Positions 31,149 through 42,539 of a DNA stretch of 51,407 bases are shown here, one piece after another. Source of the stretch: Chara braunii (taxonomy: Eukaryota; Streptophyta; Charophyceae; Charales; Characeae). Position 1 is the stretch's first letter, and each line of letters begins with the position of its first letter. The stretch is taken from positions 1,541,230 through 1,592,636 of the forward strand of contig BFEA01000212.1 in assembly GCA_003427395.1 (NCBI GenBank). The letters run 5' to 3'. Position numbers and translations under genes: made by a program. Under the pieces are notes generated by a model, which saw only the letters and a list, made by a program, of their open reading frames with translations, did no database searches and was not told the origin of the DNA.

Positions 31149-32730
31149 TTGAATGAAGAGGATGATGAAGACTATAGGGCTCCAAGTTCCTACAAATGGA
31201 GCTTATGGCCTGAAGACAGCTGGGGAGAGATCCTTGATACCTATGTTTATGAGTCGATCCTTGAGAAAGAAGAAGAGGATGAGCCAAATGATTGGTATGC
31301 TAGAGTTAACGCAGCGGTTGTGGCTGCTCATGAAATGGAGGAAAACTCTGGTTCAAAGGAAGAAGAAGAAGGTGAAAAGAAGGAGGAAGAATCATTTTTC
31401 ATTTCAAAAGAATACGATGGAAGTTATCAAGAGATTGGTAAGAGGATGGAAAGAGAACAGCTAAAGGGATATTATTGTAAAAATTTAAGAAAAAAATTCA
31501 GATTAAAAAGAGGACATCTCTTTGTTGATGGTAAGGGAGGACTACCGCCACTAAGAGTGGTTTGTGGTAAAGAGAGACAATTAGAGATAATTGTTGCTCT
31601 ACATGAGGGGGTTGCAGGTGACCACAGAGCTGCTGAGGCAACCTACTCTAAGACTGTCAAACTCTACTTTTGGTCTGGCATGAGAGACATGATTTTCAGA
31701 TTCTGTAAATCATGTGTGTTATGTCAGAAGAGATCTACTACAAAGATGATTGAGCCTTTATTTCCTACTATTTTAGTAGAACCGGACAACAGAGTTCATT
31801 TGGATCTCATCACCATGCCATTAGGCAAGGGCGGGATGAGATATATATTGAACATGAGAGAATTTCTCGTGATATGTTAAGGCAAAAACTCTGAAAAGGA
31901 AGACAGTCGAGCAAGTGGCTGACTGAATAGAGAAAGTTTATCTCAGGTATCCTTTCATCAGAGAGTTTCTCTCAGACAGAGGATCAGAGTTCAGAAATGA
32001 GATTGTAAGAAGAACCACTCTCAGAATGGGTGTCAGAATTCGATATGTGACTACTTATCATCCTCAAGCAAATGCACCTGTTGAGAGGGGTCACAAAACT
32101 TCGAAAGATTCATTGGCCAAGTGGTGTGAGGAAAATCTCACTAACTGGCCAAAAGTAATACGAGTTGTTATCTATGCTGACAACATCACTGTAAAGAGGA
32201 CTATTGGTTATGCTTCATTTACCTCGTGGTATGGTCGGTATGCTACTTTGCCTATTGAGAACATAGTCAAGACATAGTCAAGTCAAGAGAGTGATAGAGA
32301 CTATTCTATTCCAGAGCTTCTTCAAATCAGAATGAGACAAATATCAGAAGTTGATCAGGCAGTTATGGATGGTGCAGAGAGAATGGCAACCAGCCGACTG
32401 TCAGATTAAAAGAGATGGAACAAGAAAAGATATATAAGAAAAGAGAAACTGAAAGTTGGTAGCGTCGACCTTTTGTTCGATAGTTCTCTTGAGACTCAGT
32501 GAACTAAACGATTGGAGCCCAGATGGCTTGGTCCTTACAGAATTACCGGTGAAGCAGAAGACAAAGTTTATGAGATATCTGAGATGGATGGTTCAAGGGT
32601 CCACGACATGGTATCAGGGTCCAGACTTCGTAAGTTTATCTTCAGAGACCCTGACCTAGTTCCCACAATGACTGGGAAGAAAGGAAAGAAAGAACAGTCA
32701 TCCAGCAAGAAGGCAATTTCGAAAAATTAA
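31149..32730 (+). pseudogene. Element B pol: integrase, complete but shifted
   Basis: An acidic spacer (EEEEGEKKEEESFF) precedes the HHCC domain (ALHEGVAGDHRAAEATY, FCKSCVLCQKR). Catalytic residues are Asp in RVHLDLITMP, Asp in FLSDRGSEF and Glu in NAPVERGHK, so all three are present. A frame shift lies near 31870, with a TGA in VAD-stop-IEKVYLRYPF where Trp is expected. Further stops follow near 32276. The C-terminal SH3-like part is readable as RWLGPYRITGEAEDK to SRLRKFIFRD (32512-32660). No chromodomain is seen. Integrase joins element DNA to the chromosome. Confidence 0.85.
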
Positions 32731-33480
32731 GAAAAATAAGCACAGTGAGACTGCAAGGCTAAACCTTCAGCGGACTTTGATCATTCTTGCATTTGTCAAT
32801 TCAGTATTTCAGTTTTCAACATGTCAGTTAATTTTCTGTTTCAGCAAGTAACAGAGTTAAAAAGACAGTTTTTTTGATGCAGAGCTACAGTCGGTCCATG
32901 AGTGTCAAATCTATGAGAGTGGCACATCAAAAGATGTAATCAGTATTATTTTTATGATAGAGAGAAAAGCATGATGGGCATAAAGAAGTTCAGTTAGTTT
33001 TGATCGAGAGTCGTCAGCAGAGGAACTTTGTGTCTCTAACTAAGTTGTCCATCCAAGAAATTTAGATGAGGACAGACATAAAGAAGTTCAGCTTTACTTG
33101 ACTGAGAGTTGTCAGTAGAGGGACTTCGTGTTTCTTAACTAAGTTGCCTGTCTTCACTCAGATGAGGGAAGGGACCTCTTTAAGTTCAACATTTCAGTAT
33201 TTCCTTGGGACTGACGGGACGTCTCTTGGAAAAGAAATTCCCAGACGAAGGAAGGGACCTCCCTGGGGCCAGCACTAAACATCCTTCTTGAGGCTGAAGG
33301 GGGTCTCTCGCAAGGGCTTGGTGCTGGTTATCATGTTGTTGTTCAGTGCCTCTTGAGGCTGAACGAACGTCTCTCGAGAAATGTTTTGTCCTATTGCTTG
33401 GGGTATGGACTGTTTGACTGTGGGTATGAGATGTCTGCTTGGCTGTCTGTGCCTGGGATTTTTTTCTTTAACCTAAAGAT
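32731..33480. other. 3' flank of element B, no gene
   Basis: AT-rich sequence after the integrase end. It contains an imperfect ~98-bp direct repeat (32978-33155; CATAAAGAAGTTCAG...AACTTTGTGTxTCTxAACTAA). I could not identify a convincing polypurine tract or LTR boundary for element B. Confidence 0.5.
32978..33155. repeat. Imperfect ~98-bp direct repeat
   Basis: CATAAAGAAGTTCAG, GAGAGTCGTCAG and CTAACTAAGTTG recur in order at about 98-bp offset. Confidence 0.8.
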
Positions 33481-34260
33481 GCATTGATTGTCGGGCCTAG
33501 CCAGAGCCTTACCGCAGTAGGTTGCAATCTGGTGGGGTCATCAGGTCCCCGACGCGAGTGTCGAATTTCGTAGTCGACTGAGGCTAAGACTCCGGGGGTC
33601 TGGCCTGTGAGGTTGAAAGGGGTCAGCCGGAACCCTACCGCAGTCAGAGGGTGCAATCCAGTGAGGTTCGTCAGAGCCAAGAACTGTGGTTAGACCGGGT
33701 CCCACGCTCAAAAATTTGGGCGGGGCAGTCAGCGTTGTCGAGCGCATCGGTCCGGCACCTCACAAGGCAGCGCGGGACCCTCCCAGCCGCGTCACGCAAG
33801 AGTTGGTTTGAATCCTCGTCGCGAATGTACACGGAGCTTCCGCAAGCCGCTCCGGCCGAGGGCGCCAGCCATACCTCTCGCGAGCCCCTACAACAGGACA
33901 GGGCCTACGCAAGGCACGACTTACCTCCACCTTACGGGAGTTGTCACCTCCCTTCGGTGGGCGTATCCCCGCCGAGCTACCAGTCCACAGTAGGAAAGCT
34001 GGTCAGTTGCAATCGCAGAGGTGGACCAGTCGAGGGCGTCTCTCGTTCGCTGTAGCATAGGGGGTACGCGCGGTATTACGCCTCTATCGGACCCGTACGT
34101 GAACCGACATCTTGGAGGGCTGAAGTCCCAAACGCGATTTGTCGCCGGTCGACTAGGACGTATGCCACTCACCATGCGCACACTACTCTACAAACACAAA
34201 AATAAAACACACACACTCACACGCACATCAAACAACGCGACAACACTCTTAGTCCCTTAG
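33481..34260. other. Intergenic-like sequence with ~129-bp repeat and tRNA-like boxes
   Basis: CCTTACCGCAGT...TTGCAATCTGGTGGGGTC near 33505 recurs as CCCTACCGCAGT...GTGCAATCCAGTGAGGTT near 33632. At 33739-33822 an A-box-like GTCGAGCGCATCGGT and a B-box-like GGTTTGAATCC occur 60-70 bp apart. The pieces do not fold into a proper cloverleaf. Confidence 0.4.
33739..33822 (+). other. tRNA-like Pol III box pair (degenerate)
   Basis: GTCGAGCGCATCGGTCCGGC resembles a D-arm/A box and GTTGGTTTGAATCCTCG a T-arm/B box with one change. Acceptor and T stems do not pair well, so this is at most a tRNA-derived SINE-like remnant. Confidence 0.25.
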
Positions 34261-34977
34261 TAGCCGTCCCATAACTCTCCGATGGGGGGATCGGATAGGC
34301 ATCACGTGCGAGACTTAGTATAAAATCGCACGGATGCAGGGCCTACTCATATCGACTCGCAATGCAAGTGTACGCAAGCGGTCTCAATGATGGCGAACTA
34401 TGTAGTACCCATACTCATGCGGTCCTCGTTAATCTCGAGGGTCGCATTCGACACTCAAGTGTCGGCTGACACGCGCCTTGAGGGTTAATCTCTCGACGCT
34501 GGACAACCGCCAAGTGCGGTTGAGAACAACACCCTCTTCTGCACCCTGCGGAGAGTGGGTGGTACACAGGTTCGTACTTGTGGTGGCAATCGTCTCTTAT
34601 CGCCCTGGAGACCGGCTCCGTCATCTAGGGCCTGGAAAGAAGTCAAGCGGTTTGACTTTGACGGCTGCCACGAACTACAACGTCTAACCATAATAACTCT
34701 AAAAAGCAAAACTAGGCAGAAGGCCTCCCTATCCCAAAAATCACTACCTCGGGTAACTTTTTCGTTTGACACCAGCGGCCTACACGGATCCTGGACACTC
34801 ATGTGTATGTACAAATCCCTTTATCCCATAACTCTAGACACTAGGACAGCGAAACGTTGCGCGCAAGACTTTGATATAAAGTTGTGCAGTTGCAAGCCTT
34901 TCCTACATCAACCGGCGATGCTACTCACACGCGGTAATCGCAGTTTCGCCCTCGCGATATTGAATGGCTGAAGGAAT

Positions 34978-35006
34978 ATATCGTGAAGGGTTACCCTTCA
35001 CGATAT
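34978..35006. repeat. Perfect 14-bp palindrome within a short tandem repeat
   Basis: ATATCGTGAAGGGT, T, ACCCTTCACGATAT. It is flanked by two copies of GATATxGxAxGGCTGAAGGA (34936-34975 and 35002-35022) and a further GGCTGAA...TTCAGCC hairpin (about 35012-35035). Confidence 0.85.
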
Positions 35007-35944
35007 CGGACGGCTGAAGGAGATGCCGTTCAGCCCTCGCGACATTTCTGCCCTCATGGTTGGGTGTCTCGACGGGCAGGGCGGATAGGCTCTGCGCGAG
35101 GGAAGGCCCCTTCTCTACAGAGTCTAGGGCTTGGGATGTCCTGAACAAGGACCTTGAACCCCGGCCCAGGACCAACGTCCGACTAAGAATTCAAAAAAAA
35201 CATACAATCTAGAGGAGGGGGGTTTTCTGCCAACCTCAGCCCCTGTTGAACCCTTAATACGCTGGCCCTTTACAAGAGGGGATAAGTATGTGACGATCAC
35301 TTCTCACAATCAAAGTGGGGCTCCTCACAACAATATGTATATGTGTGATCGCAGGCAGTCAAATCCGAAATCTGAACCATAGACCATACCTGCAATCACA
35401 TCAAAGAATCAAACAAGATCCACACACTACACGGAGTCAACCCCAACCACTCCCTGCACTCATACCCCTCGCTTTAGCCATGGAAACCCCAGCCTCCTGT
35501 CCAACCAACCAGAATTAAATACTCAGCAGCTTTGTTAAATGGCCATTCAATAAGAGTCCGCGTGAAGCCTTAACAAAACAATAGAAATCACCAGAGGGCT
35601 AAAGCCTTTTAGGTTGAGTATTGAGGGTGGATTGGAATTGAGTTGTAAACCGACGAATCGGCAACCGACCTGTTATCAGTGATAACAGAAGATGATCCTC
35701 AAGGGATCAGGCAGAATCTAGTCCAAGTCCTGAATCAGATCGACCAAGCTGGCCTGTAACACATAACAGGTCAATACCCAAGACTAACCCTATAAGTCCT
35801 ATGGGGAATAGTCTCCATATCGTGATTTCACCCTAGCTCCTGCTAACTAACTAGATCTAAGTCTACTTCTAAGTCAGTGCCCAACGAAAGGGTAGACCTT
35901 TGGCAGGATCTCCTCTAAACAGAGTGGGTTGCCAAAACTGTCAC
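35007..35944. other. Non-coding stretch
   Basis: No gene seen. A plus-strand purine run AGAGGAGGGGGG (35211-35222) is polypurine-like but is not followed by a recognisable LTR start. Confidence 0.35.
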
Positions 35945-36310
35945 CTGTCAAAATATAATTTAACTCCTCTAAACTAAGAGAATTTCGACAGCGCTTCCCG
36001 TAGGAAAACCGCCTTTCCATAATTTATATAAGTCTAAACAAGAAACCAATAATAGTTCTTGACTGTCCAAAGTCAAATTTTGATTAACTCCCTGAATTAG
36101 TAAAAATTTGGGCAGCACTCCCTTTAGGAAAAGAGACTTCCCATATATTTATTAAGCCATGTATAAAAAGTCAGACAAGTTTGAGCTTTGAAAAACCAAA
36201 ATTTGACTAACTCCTTGGATTTGCAGAAATTTCGGCATCGCTTCCTGTAAAAAAAGTGACTTACCAAGATTTATACACACCCAAGTATAATAAATGACCT
36301 TAGAAAATGC
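35945..36310. repeat. ~118-bp tandem array (three units plus a partial)
   Basis: Units start near 35948, 36068 and 36188. Each has AAA-x-AAATTTxACTAACTCC, an AATTT(C/G)GGCAxC core, CTTCCxGTAxxAAAA and a TTTATAxAxxxCxxGTATAA tail. They lie directly upstream of the hairpin array. Confidence 0.75.
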
Positions 36311-36567
36311 AAAATTGATCTAAGTGAAAAAAAATATCACAGAAAATGCAGGAATTGGATCTAACTCCTATCACTCTAGCACGTGGCGAGCCACTAAAGC
36401 GACTACCTATCAAACTGAAACTCAGACTAGGTAGTGGTCTCACGCAGCCACACGCAAGCCAAACCACAAGGGTAAGTACTCTCACCAACCCCATTTACCT
36501 TTAGCAAACAATAGTTCATAGTCTTTTAATGATTTAACCCCTTATACCCTGCTTACATAGGGCATTG

Positions 36568-37377
36568 AGATTGGTCATTCGTCTTAGAAACAATGTTAAA
36601 TCTCTGCCTTAGTTATACACGAACAGGTTGCACGACTACTTTTCTCTTCATTGGGCATATGACTAAGCCATTCGTCTTAGAAACAATGCTTGATCGTCCT
36701 TAACTGTTTAAATAACCAAGTTATATATAATTTTCTGAACTTAATTTTCGAAAGTGAGCGTAGGGCTGAGCCATTCGTCTTAGAAACAATGCTCAGCCTT
36801 CCCAAGTTACCTTCGGTTAGAACTCTTAATTATACTCTCTTAGTTTGTGATAAGGCTATAGTCAGACCATTCGTCTTAGAAACAATGTCTGGCTAGCCTT
36901 GTTCTTATATATATATATACAGAATTATATAGAATCCTCTTCCTTTGTTCTCATTATAGTCCTGTTGCCTCAGACTTAGACCATTCGTCTTAGAAACAAT
37001 GTCTAGTTCTTTGGCCCGAACCTCCCTCAGAATGAAACAACCAAAGAGAGTTGAGTCATTCGTCTTAGAAACAATGCTCAACCCCGATTTTTTCAGCACC
37101 AAAAAAGCAGAGTACTCACCCAGAGACTGTTCAGAAACCACCCAAAGTAAACAACGACCAGACCATTCGTCTTAGAAACAATGTATGGTCCTCAAAACTC
37201 AAGCAATCAATATTCCTGAAAGTAAGCATCCAGGCCATTCATCTTAGAAACAATGCTTGGCACGATTAAATAAACATAGCGACCAAGCCATTCGTCTTAG
37301 AAACAATGTTTGGACCTTCAGAAAACAGAACAAAACACAGCAGTCAGGCCATTCATCTTAGAAACTATGCCCGACCC
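36568..37377. ncRNA. Array of ten hairpins with conserved loop and covarying stems
   Basis: The 20-mer CATTCGTCTTAGAAACAATG occurs ten times (starts 36576, 36669, 36772, 36868, 36982, 37057, 37164, 37236, 37289, 37350), with one or two changes in copies 8 and 10. Spacing is 53-114 bp and the spacers are unrelated. Each core is flanked by an inverted arm whose sequence differs between copies but stays complementary: GGCTGAGC/GCTCAGCC, GTCAGAC/GTCTGGC, GTTGAGT/GCTCAAC, GACCAGAC/GTATGGTC, ACCAAGC/GTTTGGA. Compensatory change of this kind points to a selected stem-loop, in RNA or extruded DNA. No homologue is known to me. Copy 1 has weak arms. Confidence 0.7.
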
Positions 37378-37380
37378 TAT

Positions 37381-39860
37381 AAGACCCATCCAGACACAAG
37401 CAAAACTGTCTTCCTCCCAACCTCCCCCTGAATGCAACCCCGTGTGACAATCTGCTTTCAGACAAACAAAGAATTGAAACTGTACATACATTCCTTTACT
37501 TAGTCTGATTTATATCATGAAGGTCAACCCAAAACTCAAAGTAGGGGTGCATGCAATACATTCAATCAATACATAGGGAGGTGTATAGATAGGGGTTATA
37601 ACTCGTTTATAAGGGAAAACAAAGATTACCTCTGAATTCCCTGCCTCCAGAACTCCTCCTAAGTTCCGGCAGAGCTCCCACAATCGGTGGGTTGACTGCC
37701 CACAGAGCCTTGATGCGGACCTACGGGTTGCAATCCCGCCTGCCGCCTTCCTCTCAGAACCAACAGACTAGACTTAGAGTAAGGAGGGCAGAAGAAGGAA
37801 CATTAAGTCTCTCAGATACAAGAGGGGTGCACTCAGACTCGCAGGAAAGAGACTTGATATCTTCAGCGCCTGAGGGCCCCGTAATGATGGCCAAGTGTAT
37901 CAGTTTGGCCCCCCAAAGTCCAATTGCCGAATTCAATCCTCCTGACGAACTCTTAATTGCACCAGTAGCCCCCTGTCGCCACCACTCCTCCAAGTTGCGG
38001 CAGCAACCTTCCTATCAGTCCAGTCGCCTCCCCTGAACTGTCGCTGCAGCTTCCTTCCTAGCCCAATCGCAGCTACACGGTAGCCTAAAGCAACCTGTAG
38101 TAATCAATGGGGACCAGCAGCAGTACGCAGCAGCCTCCCTTGCAGTCTCACCGACCCTCCCCCATACCTTATCTGAACAGCCGCCCAACACACCGTTGAG
38201 CACTCACAGAAAACCCAGAGTGCGCAGAGGACTGGTATAACAAGGCCGCGCACACCCCAACCACTTTTGCAGCAGGACACAGCCAACCACTTTTGCAGCA
38301 GGACACAGCGTGCTTCGACAGCAGAGTGCTGCTTCAGTAATCCCAGCAATCAGTAACAGATACAACCGCCGTTGCAAACAAAAACACAATTGGAGCACCC
38401 AACGGCTCGGCCAGCAGCAGAGCCACACCGGATATCGCAACCAGACTGCACAGTGCGGCGCGGCTCCTCGAACACACAACGCTGGTAATAGCCTTTCTCG
38501 CAGCACTCCCACCCCTAGACTGTTGCAACCACCTTACCCTGTGGTCCCAAGAGCACTTCCCTCATGCTACACTGTCACTTCCCAACATGAAGTTGCAGTC
38601 CTACCGCTCCAAGCAGTTGCCGTACTGAGAACCAGCGCGACAGCCTGCAACAGCCAACAACAGCCTTCCTGAAGGAGGCAGCTGCAATCCCGTTACTTCG
38701 TACAGCAAAACAGGCAGTATTCCGACAGCAGGTAGGTTGTCCGGCCCCTGTGACTCGTTCCCCTGTTGCCCTCGATCGCTGGAACGAGCGGCTCACCGGT
38801 TAAATAGGTAAATATCCAGCATGTGGCCTTCTTCACCCTTTTCTCGATCCACCCTCTTGGTCTTGCTTTCCCCGAATCCCCCGGTTTTCTCTCTTTCTTA
38901 TTCGGGTGCCCTTGCACCCACGCTCCCTATAGCAGCTTACAGCCGTTCCGACCTTTTTGCGGGCGACTTAGTCTCTTTTGCCCCGCTCAACGCTGTTCAC
39001 CATCTGTCGGGTTGCTTTAGGTGGGCTCTCTTCCAACCCTCTCACAACAACTCATGAGTGGGTGGGCGATGCACTCACCCCCATCGCCCCGAGCCAGGTA
39101 AGTATCAAGCCCCCTAACTAACCTCACGCTGCTCTCACCTCCAAAGCAAACAAGACTAGTGAATCTACTACCGGATCGTGGGAGCGTGCACTACTACATG
39201 CGTACGCATGAGGGCGAGAGACAGAGAGAGAGTTTTCCACCGGAAGGATAAGCAAATCGGAATGAATCTTCCGCTGGAATATGGGCGGGCACACCCGCTC
39301 CTTCGTCGCTGCTCGGCTCGTACTTACGCCGGGCTCCCCGAATTTGCAGGCCAAGATTGAATCTCCTCTGTAGAGGAGACCAGGTATGTGTTCTCCCACT
39401 TTCCTCCCGTTTCGCTCCCCGGCATCTCTATCTTCATCTCCGCCCTTATGTGCACCTGCCGTACCGCTTACCCAGATTCAGTCCCCCTCTTTCTTCGCTC
39501 CCTGTCGTTTCCTGTCGGCGCCTAGGCACAATCTTTTTCCCGCTGCGCACGGTCGCACACCGTCTCCCGCCCTGGTCACGCTCACTCCCAACTTCTTCTT
39601 TCCGCCTAAGTTCCTCCCTACCGCTATTCCCTATCCTTACCCCGTACGCACCTAGCACGAGTTCGCGCCTCTGTTCACTTTGCCTCCTTCGACCCTCGGT
39701 TGACGTTGTCGTCACCGGTATTCCGCTCTCCGCACTTCGTTTTGCTAGCTTCATCCCCTAGCGCCCGCTCTCTCAACGTTCGGTAGCACGGTTACCCCGC
39801 AGCGACGCGATTCTATCGAAACGAAACCCGAAGAAGGAAAAAGCCCAAAACGCCTAGGCT
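37381..39860. other. Non-coding stretch
   Basis: No supported gene. It is rich in CAGCAG/CAACAG words at 38000-38700. It has a 26-bp duplication (CCAACCACTTTTGCAGCAGG, 38257 and 38283). At about 39056-39096 there is GAGTGGGTGGGCGATG with a GGGCGATG...CATCGCCC hairpin, reminiscent of the hairpin-polypurine cassette of element A. Confidence 0.4.
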
Positions 39861-39935
39861 TTTCCCTGATTTACGCACAGGGACCATGTTAATCTTCTCT
39901 GTATCGTTCCAATTTTAACAGACGTCCCGAGGGAC
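39861..39935 (-). pseudogene. U6 snRNA-derived sequence
   Basis: The minus strand begins with the U6 5' hairpin GTCCCTCGGGAC. It then carries AAAATTGGAACGATACAGAG and AAGATTA, an uninterrupted match to plant U6, including the ACAGAGA box that pairs with the 5' splice site. ACATGGTCCCTGTGC replaces GCATGGCCCCTGCGC; the AGC triad region is altered to AAC. The segment after it (AAGGATGACACGC) is missing before GTAAATC. No TATA box or plant upstream element (TCCCACATCG) is seen at the expected distance. It is therefore most likely a U6 retropseudogene or a U6 fragment captured by a mobile element. Confidence 0.85.
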
Positions 39936-40000
39936 CTCTACCGGGACAACACTCCCCCGGTCTCTCGGAATCTGAACGGCCCTAGGCAGCTCAAACTACT

Positions 40001-40021
40001 CCAGACTTACTATAAGTCTGG
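40001..40021. repeat. 9-bp perfect hairpin
   Basis: CCAGACTTA, CTA, TAAGTCTGG, about 65 bp upstream of the U6-like 5' end (minus-strand sense). Confidence 0.8.
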
Positions 40022-40284
40022 GCTCCCACGCCCCTGGGACGTTCTATGGTAGTAGCCAGTGGTCTATACCTGGCGGAAAAGGTAAAACAAATAAAAAAAA
40101 ATAAAAAAAATTAGCAGGGGTTGAAACAAATCCCAAAGACAAGACGGGGCAGCTTTAGTGGAAACAGGGCGCGGGACCTACTGGTGCCTCCCCGGTCCTG
40201 CATCGAGGGGCCGCAATCGGGCTCCCCCAACAAAAACTAAGGGCGATAGTCCCACAAGACCCTCTACCCCTTAGTTCCTTCTAC

Positions 40285-40385
40285 GCTCCACCGCTCCCAC
40301 GCTGCCGCTTGCCGGCCTCGAACCCCACACCTCCCTGTCACAAGCCAAATGCCGTAACCTAGAGGGCTAAGCCCAAGCCTGAGAC
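40285..40385 (-). other. tRNA-like box pair (degenerate)
   Basis: On the minus strand TTAGCCCTCTAGGTTACGGC (A-box-like) is followed about 45 bp later by GGGGTTCGAGGCC (B-box-like). Stems are poor. It could be a tRNA-derived SINE. Confidence 0.25.
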
Positions 40386-40989
40386 CAGCAGGCGCGAAAC
40401 CTCAGATAAAGTGGTGCGACCTAGTGCTTAAGAATGAGAGGAAAGCCTGGGGCCTCACCTCCACCTATAACCAGGCGTGCAGCCGCTAGGTATCCATGTC
40501 AGCCTCCCCAACTGTATCATGGCCGTCCCACACACCAAACTTGCCGCCGGCTGGGCACGACAAACGAGGGCGAGTCTATCAATCCTTAGTCTAATCAACG
40601 AAACAAGATCAAAGCGGACATCTATGCTGGTAATACGGTTAAAAGGATAAAATCACACGAGCGCCTTAAAATTGCGCGCCCACTCGCCCTATCTACTCGG
40701 ATCACTTCGGCCCACACGCAGGCAACCCTCCTGACCTGCGCGAACACTCGAAAGGTCTGAACCAACAGCCCTTCTGTCACTTGCAAAAACCAGGGCGGAT
40801 ACCCTTGTAAGGGTATTCGTGCCGACGACTTACCGGACTATATTAAGCGACGTCCCCGTCGCTTTGCAAGATAAAAAAACTATAAATCCGTCCACCCACC
40901 AAAATGCTGACGAGGAGGAACCAATCCGATTAGCCGGCAGACTCAGGTTTGAGGCCTCCATCAGTCTGTGCCCACACAACTATATGCTG

Positions 40990-41055
40990 CCAGGGTTTCA
41001 ACCTGGGTCTCCATTGCCTTGACACTAGGACGCCGGTGTACCACACATCAGTACT
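40990..41055 (-). other. tRNA-like T-arm and A-box-like pair
   Basis: Minus strand: TGGTACACCGG fits the A-box spacing, and CCAGG-TTGAAAC-CCTGG is a perfect 5-bp T-arm-like hairpin, but the loop is not TTCRA and no anticodon arm folds. Similar wording (GTGTCAAGGC / TTGTGACAGG) links it loosely to 40285-40385. Confidence 0.25.
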
Positions 41056-41662
41056 ACAGCATAAGTTCCAAAGGCCCTTATAACCGTTCTCTCCCCTTTA
41101 TCTTAGACAGACGCCGGCCTCTCGTTGGGTGTCCCTGGCCTTCACCCTGTAAGCACGGTCATAACCAGGGACGAGGGCCCTAACCGAGACCTTTTGAAGG
41201 CACTCTAGCCTCCCTCTCAAAAAAAATCCCCACAATCAAACTGTATTTATATGGGTCTTTAAACCTCATCTCAACCCTTTCTGCGGTCTAGTACAGAAGT
41301 GCTAGGTCTCCATCTTGGCGCACCATAGTCTGGTTGATCGAGCCAGATCTACGGCCTACCGCATTGTTATTTAGCGGCAGTGCCCTCGTAGGTTGCGCCA
41401 CGATAGGTTTTCTCCTGATATCATTCAATCAGGACTTCCAAAAAAAAGACTCACATGACTCGACTCCTATCCCACGCCGTTCCGGAGGAGTAAAACCCTC
41501 CTAGGCAGCCATACCCTTTACTCCCTTGGTCAGACGTGGGCCTACGACCAAGTTGTGTCGGCCAGCAGCCATCCCTAGGGGTTATGTCCTAGTGGTGTTA
41601 AAACTTTACCGCTTAACTTGGTCTTCCTTATATGCCTTAAGATTAGCACAGGTGGTTGGACG

Positions 41663-41715
41663 GTGTGTCGCAATAATACAGGTCATTTGCGGTACTACGC
41701 ATAGACCTGTCACAC
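41663..41715. repeat. Nested hairpin
   Basis: GTGTG (41663-41667) and CAGGTC (41679-41684) pair with GACCTG (41704-41709) and CACAC (41711-41715); GCG...CGC pairs inside. Confidence 0.6.
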
Positions 41716-42539
41716 ATAAAAGGTATTTACCAGCCCTCTGTGGGACAGCATAGTGGAGACATGGCAACCTCTCCACATTCAGAAAACAGAATCACCGCCA
41801 GACTCACAAGGTCGTGACCTCCCAACTTCATTAGGGTAAGAGGGTCACACATCTTAATGACATCTCTCAAAATCAAACCATTTTGCGACATTCCTGAAAA
41901 TCCCACCGAATGGCCAATAAATCATGGTCCCTCTCGTCAGTCTTTTACCTTTCCGAACCCAGCTTTTCATGTTATTAAATCTATTAACCACCTTTTATGC
42001 AAGGGGGCCTCACTCGATAGGTCTCCCAACCATCCCTCTCTCTCTAGGATGAATTCTCACATGACCTTTGTAAAACATCTTCCTTTCTTGAAGCTGAGTC
42101 TCCCAAATAAAACATAAGATTACCTTTTTATTCAAAAGGCACCTCAACCATGAAACAGCACAAACTACGAGGCCGACTTATGGGCCTTCAACACAACTCA
42201 GACAATAAACATTTGGCATGATAAGCATTCGAGTCTCAAAGACTCATAGACCCTTTAGGATCCTCACAGTCCTTTTACACAACAAACTGCACTTCCCCTC
42301 CTTATACTCGGCCCTATCATCCGCCCATGGCCAGATCGCACGAGTATACCGAAGAGTAGACAGTTCACACTCATCCATAATCACAAAATATGAGCATTTG
42401 AGATGTTTGTTACACATGCCTCACACAAACCATCATACATCAGGAAAAACCACACATTTGAGAGTGAGAGTGATCGTCATACATAAGGACAATGGTCTCA
42501 AAATCTCAACTCAGTATATACTCAGGAATAAAATCTCTC

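Larger units (their letters stand above)
40022..42539. other. Non-coding stretch with palindromes and tRNA-like pieces
   Basis: No supported gene. It contains two minus-strand tRNA-like segments (40285-40385; 40990-41055) and a nested hairpin at 41663-41715. Short open frames here look random. Confidence 0.4.

Noticed and set aside
36568-37377. CRISPR array
   Set aside because: The repeats have variable spacing, each carries its own covarying arms, and the context is eukaryotic retroelements with no cas genes.
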